Assembly (NCBI GenBank): GCA_021848865.1 | Contig: JAJZTO010000216.1 | Location: 1 to 5,397, forward strand | DNA length: 5,397 nt | Source: Myxococcales bacterium | GTDB lineage: Bacteria; Myxococcota; Myxococcia; Myxococcales; Anaeromyxobacteraceae | Reading direction: 5' to 3' | In this document: in pieces, positions 1 through 5,397 of the stretch | How positions within the stretch are numbered: position 1 is the first letter of the stretch | Layout of the letters: each line of letters starts with the position of its first letter | Position numbers and translations under genes: made by a program | The notes under the pieces: model-generated | What the model saw: only the letters and a program-made list of their open reading frames with translations | Told to the model about the DNA's origin: nothing | The model's database searches: none

Positions 1-630
1 CGCCATCCGGGCCTCGGCCACGAAGGCCGGGACCGAGGCGGCCACCAGCACCAGCACCCCGAGCGGGGAGATGCGGAAGAGCAGGGCCGAGAGCGCCGCC
101 AGGGTGACGCCGTTCTGGACCACCGCGAAGCCCTGCATCACCAGCGAGAGCGGGCGGGCCGAGGCCTCGCGCCGCGCGTTCTGCATCTTGTCGTAGACCT
201 CGGCGTCCTCGAAGTGGCGCAGCTCCAGCTCCAGCGCCTTCTCCAGGATGCGCTCGTTCACCTGGTTGCCGAGCCGGGCGCGCAGCAGCTCCCGGGTGAG
301 GCCGAGGAGGCGCCCGGCGACCATGGAGAGGGCCATGAGCGCCGCCTCCAGCGCCACCAGGCCCAGCACCCGGTCGCCGGCGGCCTGGCCGCGGGCGGCG
401 GCCACCACGGCGTCGACGATGAGCTTGCCCACCCAGGCGATGCCGGCGGGGAGCAGCGCCGCCACCCCGGTGAGCCCGGTCAGCAGCAGCGCCGCGCGGC
501 GATCGGCGGCCCAGACCATGCGGAAGGTGGCCGGCGCGTGGCGCATCGCCGCGGCCAGGCCGCGGAGCCGCTCCCGGAGCGAGCGGGGCGCTGCGGCGGC
601 GCGGAGCATGGGCGGGCGCGAGGGCGGCAC
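1..630 (-). CDS. ABC exporter, N-terminal transmembrane domain (partial, continues past left edge)
   Basis: This is the N-terminal 210 codons of a protein that looks like a fused permease/ATPase ABC exporter in the inner membrane; substrate unknown. After a basic N-terminus rich in Arg and Ala there is a hydrophobic helix at about residues 45-65 (LLLTGLTGVAALLPAGIAWV) followed by GKLIVDAVV, and a second at about 88-105. Then comes the cytoplasmic-loop signature of this family, HFEDAEVYDKMQNARREA (about residues 139-156), and two more hydrophobic stretches towards the window edge. The ATPase half (Walker A, signature, Walker B) would lie outside the window, so the fusion is inferred. I prefer the GTG start at 630 because AAGGAA (640-645) sits 9 bases upstream; the ATG at 609 in the same frame has no purine-rich site in front of it and would give 203 codons here. 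It is transcribed divergently from speA. Being exporter-like is fairly sure; the start is less so. Confidence 0.82.
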   Translation of the reverse strand, partial: MPPSRPPMLRAAAAPRSLRERLRGLAAAMRHAPATFRMVWAADRRAALLLTGLTGVAALLPAGIAWVGKLIVDAVVAAARGQAAGDRVLGLVALEAALMALSMVAGRLLGLTRELLRARLGNQVNERILEKALELELRHFEDAEVYDKMQNARREASARPLSLVMQGFAVVQNGVTLAALSALLFRISPLGVLVLVAASVPAFVAEARMA

Positions 631-713
631 GGGGAAGGGTTCCTTAGCGCGCCGGAATGGCGGCGGCGAGGCCTTTCATTCGGCGGCGCTCATCGGGTAA
701 GAAGAGGCCAGAG
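631..713. promoter_or_regulatory. Divergent intergenic region between ABC exporter and speA
   Basis: These 83 bases must carry the speA promoter and probably the exporter promoter unless either lies inside a flanking gene. I find no convincing -35/-10 pair on either strand and no long inverted repeat. The right end holds the speA ribosome binding site GAAGAGG (701-707). A-rich GGGTAAGAAG just before it is too close to the start codon to be a useful -10 element. Confidence 0.4.
640..645 (-). promoter_or_regulatory. Ribosome binding site favouring a GTG start for the ABC exporter
   Basis: On the minus strand AAGGAA is followed by a 9-base spacer and GTG at 630. The alternative ATG at 609 is preceded by a C-rich run with no Shine-Dalgarno match. 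The spacer contains TTCC, which could pair with GGAA of the site over a 3-base loop, a short stem that might weaken initiation. Confidence 0.5.
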
Positions 714-2681
714 ATGATCCTTCCGCAGCCTCGAAGCGACGCGACGGCCTCGACGGGCGCCACCGAGTGGTCGATCGAGAAGTCGGCGCACCACTTCAAC
801 GTCGGCGGCTGGGGCGCGGGCTACTTCTCCATCAACGAGAAGGGGCACGTGGTGGTCCACCCCCACGGCCAGCCCGGCCCGGTCATCGACCTGATGGACG
901 TGGTCGACGACATCGCCGAGCGCAGCCTCGGCTTCCCCTGCGTGGTGCGCTTCCAGGACGTGCTCCGGGACCGGGTCAAGGTCATCAACGAGGCCTTCGC
1001 CAAGGCGGTGGCCGAGAACGGCTACGCCGGGCGCTACTTCGGCGTCTATCCCATCAAGGTGAACCAGATGCGCGAGGTGGTCGAGGAGATCCTCGACGCC
1101 GGCGCCCCGTACCACTACGGGCTGGAGGCGGGCTCCAAGGGCGAGCTGCTCATCGTCCTCGGCCACAACACCGACCCCGAGGCCCTCACCATCTGCAACG
1201 GCTACAAGGACGACGAGTTCGTGCGCCTGGCGCTGCTGGGGCGCAAGCTGGGGCGCAAGGTGGTGGTGGTCATCGAGAAGCTCTCCGAGCTGCCCCACCT
1301 GCTGAAGCTCTCGGAGGAGATGGGGGTCGAGCCCATGATCGGGCTGCGCTCCAAGCTCACCACCCGCGGGTCCGGCAAGTGGGAGGGCTCCTCCGGCGAC
1401 TTCGCCAAGTTCGGGCTGACGGTGCCGGAGCTGATCCACGCCGTCCGCATCCTCAAGGACACCGGCAAGGAGCACTGCGCCAAGCTGCTCCACTTCCACG
1501 TCGGCAGCCAGCTCACCGACATCCGGGTGGTGAAGGACGCGGTGAACGAGGGGGCCCGGGTCTACGCCAAGCTGCGGAAGATGGGGCTGGGGATCGAGTA
1601 CTTCGACGTCGGCGGCGGCCTGGCGGTGGACTACGTCGGCACCCGCAGCAGCGAGCTCTCGGCCTCGACGAACTACAGCACCGAGGAGTACTGCGCCGAC
1701 ATCGTCTACAACGTGCAGCGCATCTGCGCCAACGAGCAGGTGCCCGAGCCGCACATCGTCAGCGAGTCGGGCCGGGCGGTGGCGGCGCACCACGCCTGCG
1801 TCATCATCCCGGTCTTCGGCGCCATCGAGGTCGGCAGCGCCGAGGAGATCGCCGCCGCCTCCGCGCCCCAGGAGAACGAGACCAAGGTGGTGCGGGAGAT
1901 GCGCGAGATCGTCGCCTCGCTCACCCCGCGCAACAAGGCCGAGGCCTACCACGACGCCGTCGCCAAGAAGGAGGAGGCCCTGCAGATGTTCAAGCTGGGC
2001 ATCCTCGGGCTGGAGGAGCGGGCGGTGGTCGAGAGCCTCTTCTGGAAGCTGTGCCGCGGGCTGGTGGAGCTGAACCGCGGCAAGAAGCGGCTGCCGCGCG
2101 ACACCCGCGACCTCGGGGACAAGATCGCCGACCAGTACATGGCGAACTTCTCGCTCTTCCAGAGCGCGCCGGACCACTGGGCCTTCGACCAGCTCTTCCC
2201 CATCGTGCCGCTGCACCGGATGGACGAGCCGCCGACCCGCGACTGCACCATCGTCGACATCACCTGCGACTCGGACGGGAAGATCGACCGCTTCATCGAG
2301 GGCGAGGCGGGCGTGGACGAGACGCTGGCGCTGCACCCGCTGCGCCCGGGCGAGCCCTACTACCTGGGGATGTTCCTCACCGGCGCCTACCAGGACGTGA
2401 TGGGGGACCTGCACAACCTCTTCGGCCGGGTCCACGAGGTGCACGTCTTCGTGGACGACGACGACCCGGAGGACTTCTACCTGGAGGAGGTCATCCCCGG
2501 CGACACCATCGGCCAGGTGCTCCAGCAGGTGCTCTACGAGCCCTCGGACCTGGCGCGGCGGGTGAAGACGGCGCTGGAGGCCCGGGTGAAGGAGGGCGCC
2601 ATCCGCCCCAAGGAGGGCGTGCAGCTCTCCGAGTTCTACGAAGGCGTGATGAAGGGATACACCTACCTGCGCGGCGTCTAG
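714..2681 (+). CDS. speA: Biosynthetic arginine decarboxylase (SpeA), complete
   Basis: PLP-dependent fold III enzyme converting L-arginine to agmatine and CO2, the first step of the agmatine route to putrescine and spermidine; expected to be cytoplasmic. The product is 655 residues, close to the 658 of E. coli SpeA. Family marks seen: GVYPIKVNQ with the presumed PLP-binding Lys115; FHVGSQ at 261-266 with His262; the phosphate-binding VGGGLAVDY with the glycines at 300-302; SESGRAV at 350-356; and in the C-terminal barrel DITCDSDGKID with the presumed substrate-side Cys518, followed by GAYQDVMGDLHNLFGR. Start choice: ATG 714 has GAAGAGG (701-707) six bases upstream. The in-frame ATG at 657 would add 19 basic residues, lacks a good ribosome site and is not expected for the family. 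The gene ends in TAG. The dodecin gene follows after 33 bases and is probably in the same transcript. No key residue appears to be missing. Meso-diaminopimelate or ornithine decarboxylases are unlikely given the length and motifs. Confidence 0.97.
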   Translation: MILPQPRSDATASTGATEWSIEKSAHHFNVGGWGAGYFSINEKGHVVVHPHGQPGPVIDLMDVVDDIAERSLGFPCVVRFQDVLRDRVKVINEAFAKAVAENGYAGRYFGVYPIKVNQMREVVEEILDAGAPYHYGLEAGSKGELLIVLGHNTDPEALTICNGYKDDEFVRLALLGRKLGRKVVVVIEKLSELPHLLKLSEEMGVEPMIGLRSKLTTRGSGKWEGSSGDFAKFGLTVPELIHAVRILKDTGKEHCAKLLHFHVGSQLTDIRVVKDAVNEGARVYAKLRKMGLGIEYFDVGGGLAVDYVGTRSSELSASTNYSTEEYCADIVYNVQRICANEQVPEPHIVSESGRAVAAHHACVIIPVFGAIEVGSAEEIAAASAPQENETKVVREMREIVASLTPRNKAEAYHDAVAKKEEALQMFKLGILGLEERAVVESLFWKLCRGLVELNRGKKRLPRDTRDLGDKIADQYMANFSLFQSAPDHWAFDQLFPIVPLHRMDEPPTRDCTIVDITCDSDGKIDRFIEGEAGVDETLALHPLRPGEPYYLGMFLTGAYQDVMGDLHNLFGRVHEVHVFVDDDDPEDFYLEEVIPGDTIGQVLQQVLYEPSDLARRVKTALEARVKEGAIRPKEGVQLSEFYEGVMKGYTYLRGV

Positions 2682-2702
2682 GCCGCCAGAACCCCGCAGC
2701 CC

Positions 2703-2708
2703 GAGGAG
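2703..2708 (+). promoter_or_regulatory. Strong ribosome binding site of the dodecin gene
   Basis: GAGGAG lies six bases before ATG 2715, inside the 33-base gap after speA. This supports independent efficient translation of a small gene within a speA-dodecin transcript. I see no terminator or promoter in the gap. Confidence 0.7.
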
Positions 2709-2714
2709 CGACCC

Positions 2715-2921
2715 ATGTCCGGCATCTACAAGAAGATCGAGGTGGTGGGCACCTCGCCCGACAGCTTCGCCGAGGCGGTGAAGAGCGCGGTGAAGGAGGC
2801 GGCGAAGACCGTCCGCAAGATGAGCTGGTTCGAGGTGGTGGAGCAGCGCGGCGCCATCAAGGACGGGGCGGTGGTCGAGTTCCAGGTCACCGTCCGCATC
2901 GGCTTCAAGCTGGAGGCGTAG
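2715..2921 (+). CDS. Dodecin, small flavin-binding protein, complete
   Basis: A 68-residue protein of the dodecin family, which forms hollow dodecamers that bind flavins (FMN or riboflavin-type ligands; some bacterial members also bind CoA) and are thought to store or buffer them in the cytoplasm. The whole length matches the family: an N-terminal strand (YKKIEVVGTS), one amphipathic helix (about residues 16-34, SFAEAVKSAVKEAAKTV), then two strands. Visible ligand-site residues by comparison with the family are Trp38 in MSWFEV (the flavin-stacking Trp), Arg45 in EQRGAI and Gln57 in EFQVTV. The C-terminus GFKLEA has Lys65 where I recall Thermus dodecin having Arg. Length is normal (about 65-72). 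It follows speA by 33 bases with its own strong ribosome site and ends in TAG. It faces ilvD tail to tail. No biochemical link to arginine decarboxylation is known to me, so co-transcription may be only positional. Confidence 0.95.
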   Translation: MSGIYKKIEVVGTSPDSFAEAVKSAVKEAAKTVRKMSWFEVVEQRGAIKDGAVVEFQVTVRIGFKLEA

Positions 2922-2927
2922 CGCCGG

Positions 2928-2956
2928 GCGGCCGGCGGCCGCATCGGCACGCGGCC
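2928..2956. terminator. Candidate bidirectional terminator region between convergent genes
   Basis: The 57-base gap between the dodecin and ilvD stop codons holds three complementary six-base blocks: GCGGCC (2928-2933), GGCCGC (2937-2942) and GCGGCC (2951-2956). The middle block can pair perfectly with either outer one, giving a hairpin with a 3-base loop or one with an 8-base loop. A further short GC stem GCCGG/CCGGC (2965-2969 with 2974-2978) abuts the ilvD stop. There is no T run on either strand, so this is not a textbook intrinsic terminator. The role is inferred from position and pairing only. Confidence 0.4.
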
Positions 2957-2978
2957 TGGCGGGAGCCGGGCCCCCGGC

Positions 2979-4655
2979 CTACTCGGCCTTGAGCACGGCG
3001 CCGCTCGCCGCGTTGGTCACCTGCGCGGCGTAGCGGCGCAGCCATTTCGAGGCCACCACCTTGCGCTTCGGCCGGAAGGCGGCGCGGCGCCGCGCCAGCT
3101 CGGCCTCGGGAAGGTCCAGGGTGAGGGCGCGGGCCTCGACGTCGATGGTGATCGGGTCGCCGTCGGCCACCAGGCCGATGGCCCCGCCCTCGGCGGCCTC
3201 GGGCGAGACGTGGCCGACGCAGGCGCCGCGGGTGGCGCCGGAGAAGCGGCCGTCGGTGACCAGCGCCACCTTCTCGCCCAGCCCCATGCCCATGATCAGG
3301 CTGGTGGGGGCGAGCATCTCCTGCATGCCCGGCCCGCCGCGGGGCCCCTCGTAGCGGATGACCACGAAGTGGCCCTCCTTCACCTTGCCGCCCATGATCC
3401 CGGCGATGGCCTCCTCCTGCGAGTCGAAGCAGATGGCCCGGCCGGTGAACTTGCGCATCGACGGCTGGATGCCGGCGGTCTTCACCACCGCCCCCTCGGC
3501 GGCGAGGTTGCCGAAGAGGACCGCCAGGCCCCCGACCGGCGAGTAGGCCTGCTCCAGCGGGTGGATCACCGCCGGATCGCGGATGGCGGCGCCCGCCATC
3601 CGCTGCGCCACCGTCTCGCCGGTGACGGTGAGCGCCTCGCCCCGGACCACGCCGCCGCGCCGGGCCACCTCGTGGAGCACCGCCTGCACCCCGCCGGCCC
3701 GGTGCACGTCCTCGATGTGCACGGTGGAGAGCGACGGGGCGATCTTGGCGATGTGGGCCACCCGGCCGGCGATGGCCTCGATCTCCCGGAGCCCGAAGGG
3801 CACCTCGGCCTCGCGGGCGATGGCCAGCATGTGGAGCACGGTGTTGGTGGAGCCGCCCATGGCCATGTCCACCACCATGGCGTTGTGGACGGCGTCGGCG
3901 CCCACCACCCGGCGCATCCGGAAGCGCTCGTCGCCGGCGATCTCCACGGCGCGGCGGGCGGCGCGCCGCACCAGCGCCTCGCGCTCCGGGGTGAGCGCCA
4001 GCGCCGTCCCGTTGCCGGGCAGGGCGATGCCCATGGCCTCGCAGAGCACGTTCATCGAGTTGGCGGTGAACATCCCCGAGCAGGAGCCGCCCGAGGGGCA
4101 GGCCTTGCACTCGATCTCGTAGAGCTCGGCGTCGGTCATCTTGCCGAGCGCCCGCTGCCCCACCGCCTCGAAGGCGGTGGTGAGGTCGATGCTGCGCCCG
4201 TCGGAGAGCCGGCCCGCCGCCATGGGGCCGCCCGACACGAAGACGGTGGGCACGTCCACCCGCAGCGCGCCCATGACCATCCCCGGCACGATCTTGTCGC
4301 AGTTGGGGATGCAGAGGAGCGCGTCGAGCTGGTGCGCGTTCATCATCGTCTCGATCGAGTCGGCGATGAGCTCGCGCGAGGGCAGGCTGTAGAGCATGCC
4401 CTGGTGGCCCATGGCGATGCCGTCGTCCACGCCGATGGTGTTGAACTCGAAGGGCACGCCGCCGGCCTTGCGGATCTCCTCCTTGGCGATGCGGCCGTAC
4501 TCCTGGAGGAAGAAGTGGCCGGGGATGATGTCCACGTGGCTGTTGGCGACGCCGATGAAGGGCTTCTCGAAGTCCTCGTCCTTGAGCCCCACGGCCCGGA
4601 GCAGGCTGCGGTGGGGGGCCCGCTCGAACCCCTTCTTCACGGCGTCGCTGCGCAT
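2979..4655 (-). CDS. ilvD: Dihydroxy-acid dehydratase (IlvD), complete
   Basis: Cytoplasmic iron-sulfur enzyme that dehydrates 2,3-dihydroxy-isovalerate and 2,3-dihydroxy-3-methylvalerate to the keto acids in the common branch of valine, isoleucine and leucine synthesis. The product is 558 residues, the usual short form. Motifs in order: FIGVANSHVDIIPGH (33-47); EFNTIGVDDGIAMGH (70-84); CIPNCDKIVPGM (115-126); CPSGGSCSGMFTANSMN (186-202); GGSTNTVLHM (267-276); and DGRFSGATRGACVGHVSPEA (468-487), whose Ser472 is the presumed catalytic base. Cluster ligand candidates are Cys115/Cys119 and the Cys186-Cys192 region. Position 46 is Gly (PGH), as I recall for E. coli and Bacillus, where [2Fe-2S] family members have Cys (PCN), so an E. 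coli-like oxygen-labile cluster is inferred. ATG 4655 was chosen because a purine-rich ribosome site (GAGG at 4662-4665) lies six bases upstream; the in-frame extension to 4784 would run into the tRNA gene. The gene ends in TAG and follows selC on the same strand. Confidence 0.97.
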   Translation of the reverse strand: MRSDAVKKGFERAPHRSLLRAVGLKDEDFEKPFIGVANSHVDIIPGHFFLQEYGRIAKEEIRKAGGVPFEFNTIGVDDGIAMGHQGMLYSLPSRELIADSIETMMNAHQLDALLCIPNCDKIVPGMVMGALRVDVPTVFVSGGPMAAGRLSDGRSIDLTTAFEAVGQRALGKMTDAELYEIECKACPSGGSCSGMFTANSMNVLCEAMGIALPGNGTALALTPEREALVRRAARRAVEIAGDERFRMRRVVGADAVHNAMVVDMAMGGSTNTVLHMLAIAREAEVPFGLREIEAIAGRVAHIAKIAPSLSTVHIEDVHRAGGVQAVLHEVARRGGVVRGEALTVTGETVAQRMAGAAIRDPAVIHPLEQAYSPVGGLAVLFGNLAAEGAVVKTAGIQPSMRKFTGRAICFDSQEEAIAGIMGGKVKEGHFVVIRYEGPRGGPGMQEMLAPTSLIMGMGLGEKVALVTDGRFSGATRGACVGHVSPEAAEGGAIGLVADGDPITIDVEARALTLDLPEAELARRRAAFRPKRKVVASKWLRRYAAQVTNAASGAVLKAE

Positions 4656-4658
4656 GGT

Positions 4659-4671
4659 CTTCCTCTTCTCC
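4659..4671 (-). promoter_or_regulatory. Ribosome binding site fixing the ilvD start
   Basis: On the minus strand the purine tract GGAGAAGAGGAAG ends four bases before ATG 4655, with the GAGG core six bases away. This supports the 558-residue start over the 43-residue upstream extension, whose sequence comes from the leader and tRNA. Confidence 0.7.
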
Positions 4672-4674
4672 GGG

Positions 4675-4705
4675 CCGGGCGCGGCTGCACGGAAATCGCG
4701 CCCGG
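4675..4705 (-). promoter_or_regulatory. Perfect 9-bp hairpin in the selC-ilvD spacer
   Basis: CCGGGCGCG (4675-4683) and CGCGCCCGG (4697-4705) form a perfect 9-bp inverted repeat around a 13-base loop. In the ilvD direction it ends only three bases before the purine-rich ribosome site (4659-4671). It could stop read-through from selC (though no T run follows), mark or stabilise a processed 5' end, or modulate ribosome access. I find no leader peptide rich in Ile, Leu or Val codons, so classical branched-chain attenuation is not supported. The rest of the spacer (4706-4729) is a run of C and G blocks that can pair in other ways. Confidence 0.4.
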
Positions 4706-4729
4706 GTGCCCGGCCCCGGGGGGGCGGCG

Positions 4730-4828
4730 TGGCGGTAGCGCACGGGAATCGAACCCGCCTGCAGCGCCCTTCGGCACCACACACCGGTTTTGAAGACCGG
4801 GCCCGGCACCAGCCTGGGAAGCGCTACC
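4730..4828 (-). tRNA. selC: tRNA-Sec (selenocysteine), anticodon UCA
   Basis: A 99-nt gene with all hallmarks of bacterial tRNA-Sec. The acceptor stem is 8 bp and perfect (GGTAGCGC 4821-4828 with GCGCTACC 4734-4741), followed by discriminator G4733 and an encoded CCA (4730-4732). The anticodon arm is CCGGT / CTTCAAA / ACCGG (4800-4784) with anticodon TCA at 4791-4793. The long variable arm can form 8 bp (GTGGTGCC 4773-4780 with GGCGCTGC 4761-4768, three G-U wobbles) closed by GAAG. The T arm is GCGGG TTCGATT CCCGT (4758-4742), giving the bacterial 8+5 acceptor/T arrangement. The D arm has the 4-base TGGT loop closed by GGC/GCC, as in other tRNA-Sec, but its 6-bp stem shows an A-G mismatch in my folding. 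It is charged with Ser, converted to Sec by SelA and delivered by SelB to UGA codons followed by a SECIS hairpin. It lies 61 bases after the nucleotidase gene and 74 before ilvD. Confidence 0.96.
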
Positions 4829-4835
4829 GCTCCCG

Positions 4836-4864
4836 GGTGTACGGGAGGGTTGCCCGGGGGTCAA
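4836..4864 (-). promoter_or_regulatory. Candidate sigma-70-type promoter of selC
   Basis: On the minus strand TTGACC (4864-4859, 5 of 6 to the -35 consensus) is followed by a 17-base spacer and TACACC (4841-4836, 3 of 6 to the -10 consensus). Transcription would begin about at 4829, almost at the mature 5' end of selC (4828). The -10 match is weak, as is common in high-GC genomes. Spacing and position make it the best promoter candidate I see in the window. Confidence 0.45.
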
Positions 4865-4889
4865 GAGTGGCGCCGCCGCCGCGGGCCGG

Positions 4890-5397
4890 CTAGGGCTTCG
4901 CGGTCTTGGAGGGACGGGAGGCGGCGCGGGGCAGGGCGTGCTCGTCGCCGAAGGGGGCCAGCGGCAGGCCGGCGCGCTCGTGGGGCATCGCCGCCCGGGG
5001 CGAGCGGAAGTACTCCATGGGCGAGTAGAAGAGGAAGTTCGAGGCCCGGCTGGTGTAGACGCAGGCGTAGTCCTCGATCTGCTCGCCGAAGCGCGAGTTC
5101 TCGTGCCCCTCCTTGAACACCAGCCCCCAGTGGCGGTTGAAGCCGTTCTCGATCTCGTCCTCCAGCGCCGCCACGCGGGCGTCGGCGTCTCGGTGGGCGC
5201 GGCGCAGGAGGTCGAGCGCCTCCTTGTCGCGCCGCCGCTCCTCCTCCAGCGCCGTCCGGTCCGGCTCGGCTGGCGCCTCGCGCTCGAGCCGCCGCTCCAC
5301 CGCGTTCAGCAGGGCGCGCCGGGCCGAGAGCTCGTCGCCGAGCCGGGCCCGCAGCTCCTCCAGCCGCGCCAGCTCCTCCAGCTGCGGCCGCTTGGTC
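4890..5397 (-). CDS. HAD-IG family (cN-II-like) 5'-nucleotidase, C-terminal part (partial, 5' end beyond right edge)
   Basis: The reading frame is open to the right edge, giving 168 C-terminal residues; GTG 5300 is internal and not a start. The segment begins with a charged helical stretch likely to be coiled coil (LEELARLEELRARLGDELS and onward for about 80 residues). It then enters WGLVFKEGHENSRFGEQIEDYACVYTSRASNFLFYSPMEYFRSP, ending AAMPHE. This matches the C-terminal block of the cytosolic purine 5'-nucleotidase family, in which human NT5C2 has LFRSG, FASQV, YADLYAASFINLLYYP and LMPHE at equivalent places. Members remove phosphate from IMP or GMP. The catalytic DxDxT motif of the HAD fold would lie outside the window, so activity cannot be judged here. 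The tail after MPHE (about 30 residues, basic at the very end, SRPSKTAKP) is not conserved as far as I know. It ends in TAG; selC follows on the same strand. The family is recognised from recalled sequence patterns. Confidence 0.8.
   Translation of the reverse strand, partial: TKRPQLEELARLEELRARLGDELSARRALLNAVERRLEREAPAEPDRTALEEERRRDKEALDLLRRAHRDADARVAALEDEIENGFNRHWGLVFKEGHENSRFGEQIEDYACVYTSRASNFLFYSPMEYFRSPRAAMPHERAGLPLAPFGDEHALPRAASRPSKTAKP

Noticed and set aside
676..693. Five-codon ATG...TGA mini-frame on the minus strand upstream of the ABC exporter
   Set aside because: It is too short to distinguish from chance and has no convincing ribosome site.
657..713. Upstream ATG extension of SpeA by 19 residues
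   Set aside because: There is no spaced ribosome site before 657, the residues are basic and unlike SpeA N-termini, whereas ATG 714 has GAAGAGG at proper spacing.
214..717. Two plus-strand frames (214-717 and 248-700) opposite the ABC exporter gene
   Set aside because: They are antisense to a frame with clear exporter features and have low-complexity products without recognisable motifs.
690..2444. Minus-strand open frame (584 codons) antisense to speA, and the plus-strand +2 frame at 767-2992
   Set aside because: Both lie on the motif-complete speA gene and give repetitive Arg/Gly/Ala- or Val/His/Leu-rich products typical of shadow frames.
4637..4690. Small GTG-started frame in the ilvD leader overlapping the ilvD start, considered as a leader peptide
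   Set aside because: The 17-codon product is Arg/Pro/Ala-rich with no Ile, Leu or run of Val codons and has no ribosome site; it does not fit branched-chain attenuation.
4656..4784. 43-residue N-terminal extension of IlvD
   Set aside because: It is translated from the leader and the body of the tRNA-Sec gene, while a good ribosome site precedes ATG 4655.
3210..4793. Long plus-strand open frame (527 codons) antisense to ilvD
   Set aside because: It mirrors ilvD almost end to end, and its product is a low-complexity His/Ala/Gly/Val/Asp-rich string with no family motif; high-GC DNA opens such shadow frames opposite real genes.
2905..4809. Second minus-strand frame (634 codons) across ilvD and part of selC
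   Set aside because: It overlaps ilvD on the same strand in another frame, crosses the tRNA and has an Arg/Gly/Ala-rich product without motifs.

Overview
The window is high-GC DNA (roughly 70% G+C, with most third codon positions G or C). It resembles a myxobacterium-like member of the Myxococcota; an Anaeromyxobacter-type genome is my best guess, inferred from composition, protein style and the selenocysteine tRNA and not proven. The content is mostly housekeeping: three complete protein genes, two partial ones at the window edges, and one tRNA gene.

Layout. Bases 1-630 (minus) hold the N-terminal part of an ABC exporter membrane domain that runs off the left edge. An 83-bp divergent spacer separates it from speA (714-2681, plus), a biosynthetic arginine decarboxylase. 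Thirty-three bases later, on the same strand, is a small dodecin flavoprotein gene (2715-2921). A 57-bp GC-palindromic spacer separates this pair from the convergent ilvD gene (2979-4655, minus), dihydroxy-acid dehydratase. Upstream of ilvD on the same strand is a selenocysteine tRNA gene (selC, 4730-4828, minus, anticodon UCA, encoded CCA). Upstream of that is the C-terminal part of a HAD-IG/cN-II-type 5'-nucleotidase (4890-5397, minus), cut by the right edge.

How they fit together. speA and the dodecin gene are probably co-transcribed: polyamine synthesis next to flavin or CoA storage, with no obvious biochemical link. The minus-strand group nucleotidase, selC, ilvD is tightly spaced and could be partly co-transcribed, but selC has a plausible promoter of its own. 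The most informative feature is selC: it implies a genome that reads some UGA codons as selenocysteine. All four stop codons visible in the window are TAG. I see no mobile element, CRISPR array or clearly novel system. The items worth a second look are selC and its D-arm, the selC-ilvD leader hairpin, the palindromic convergent spacer and the uniform TAG stops.
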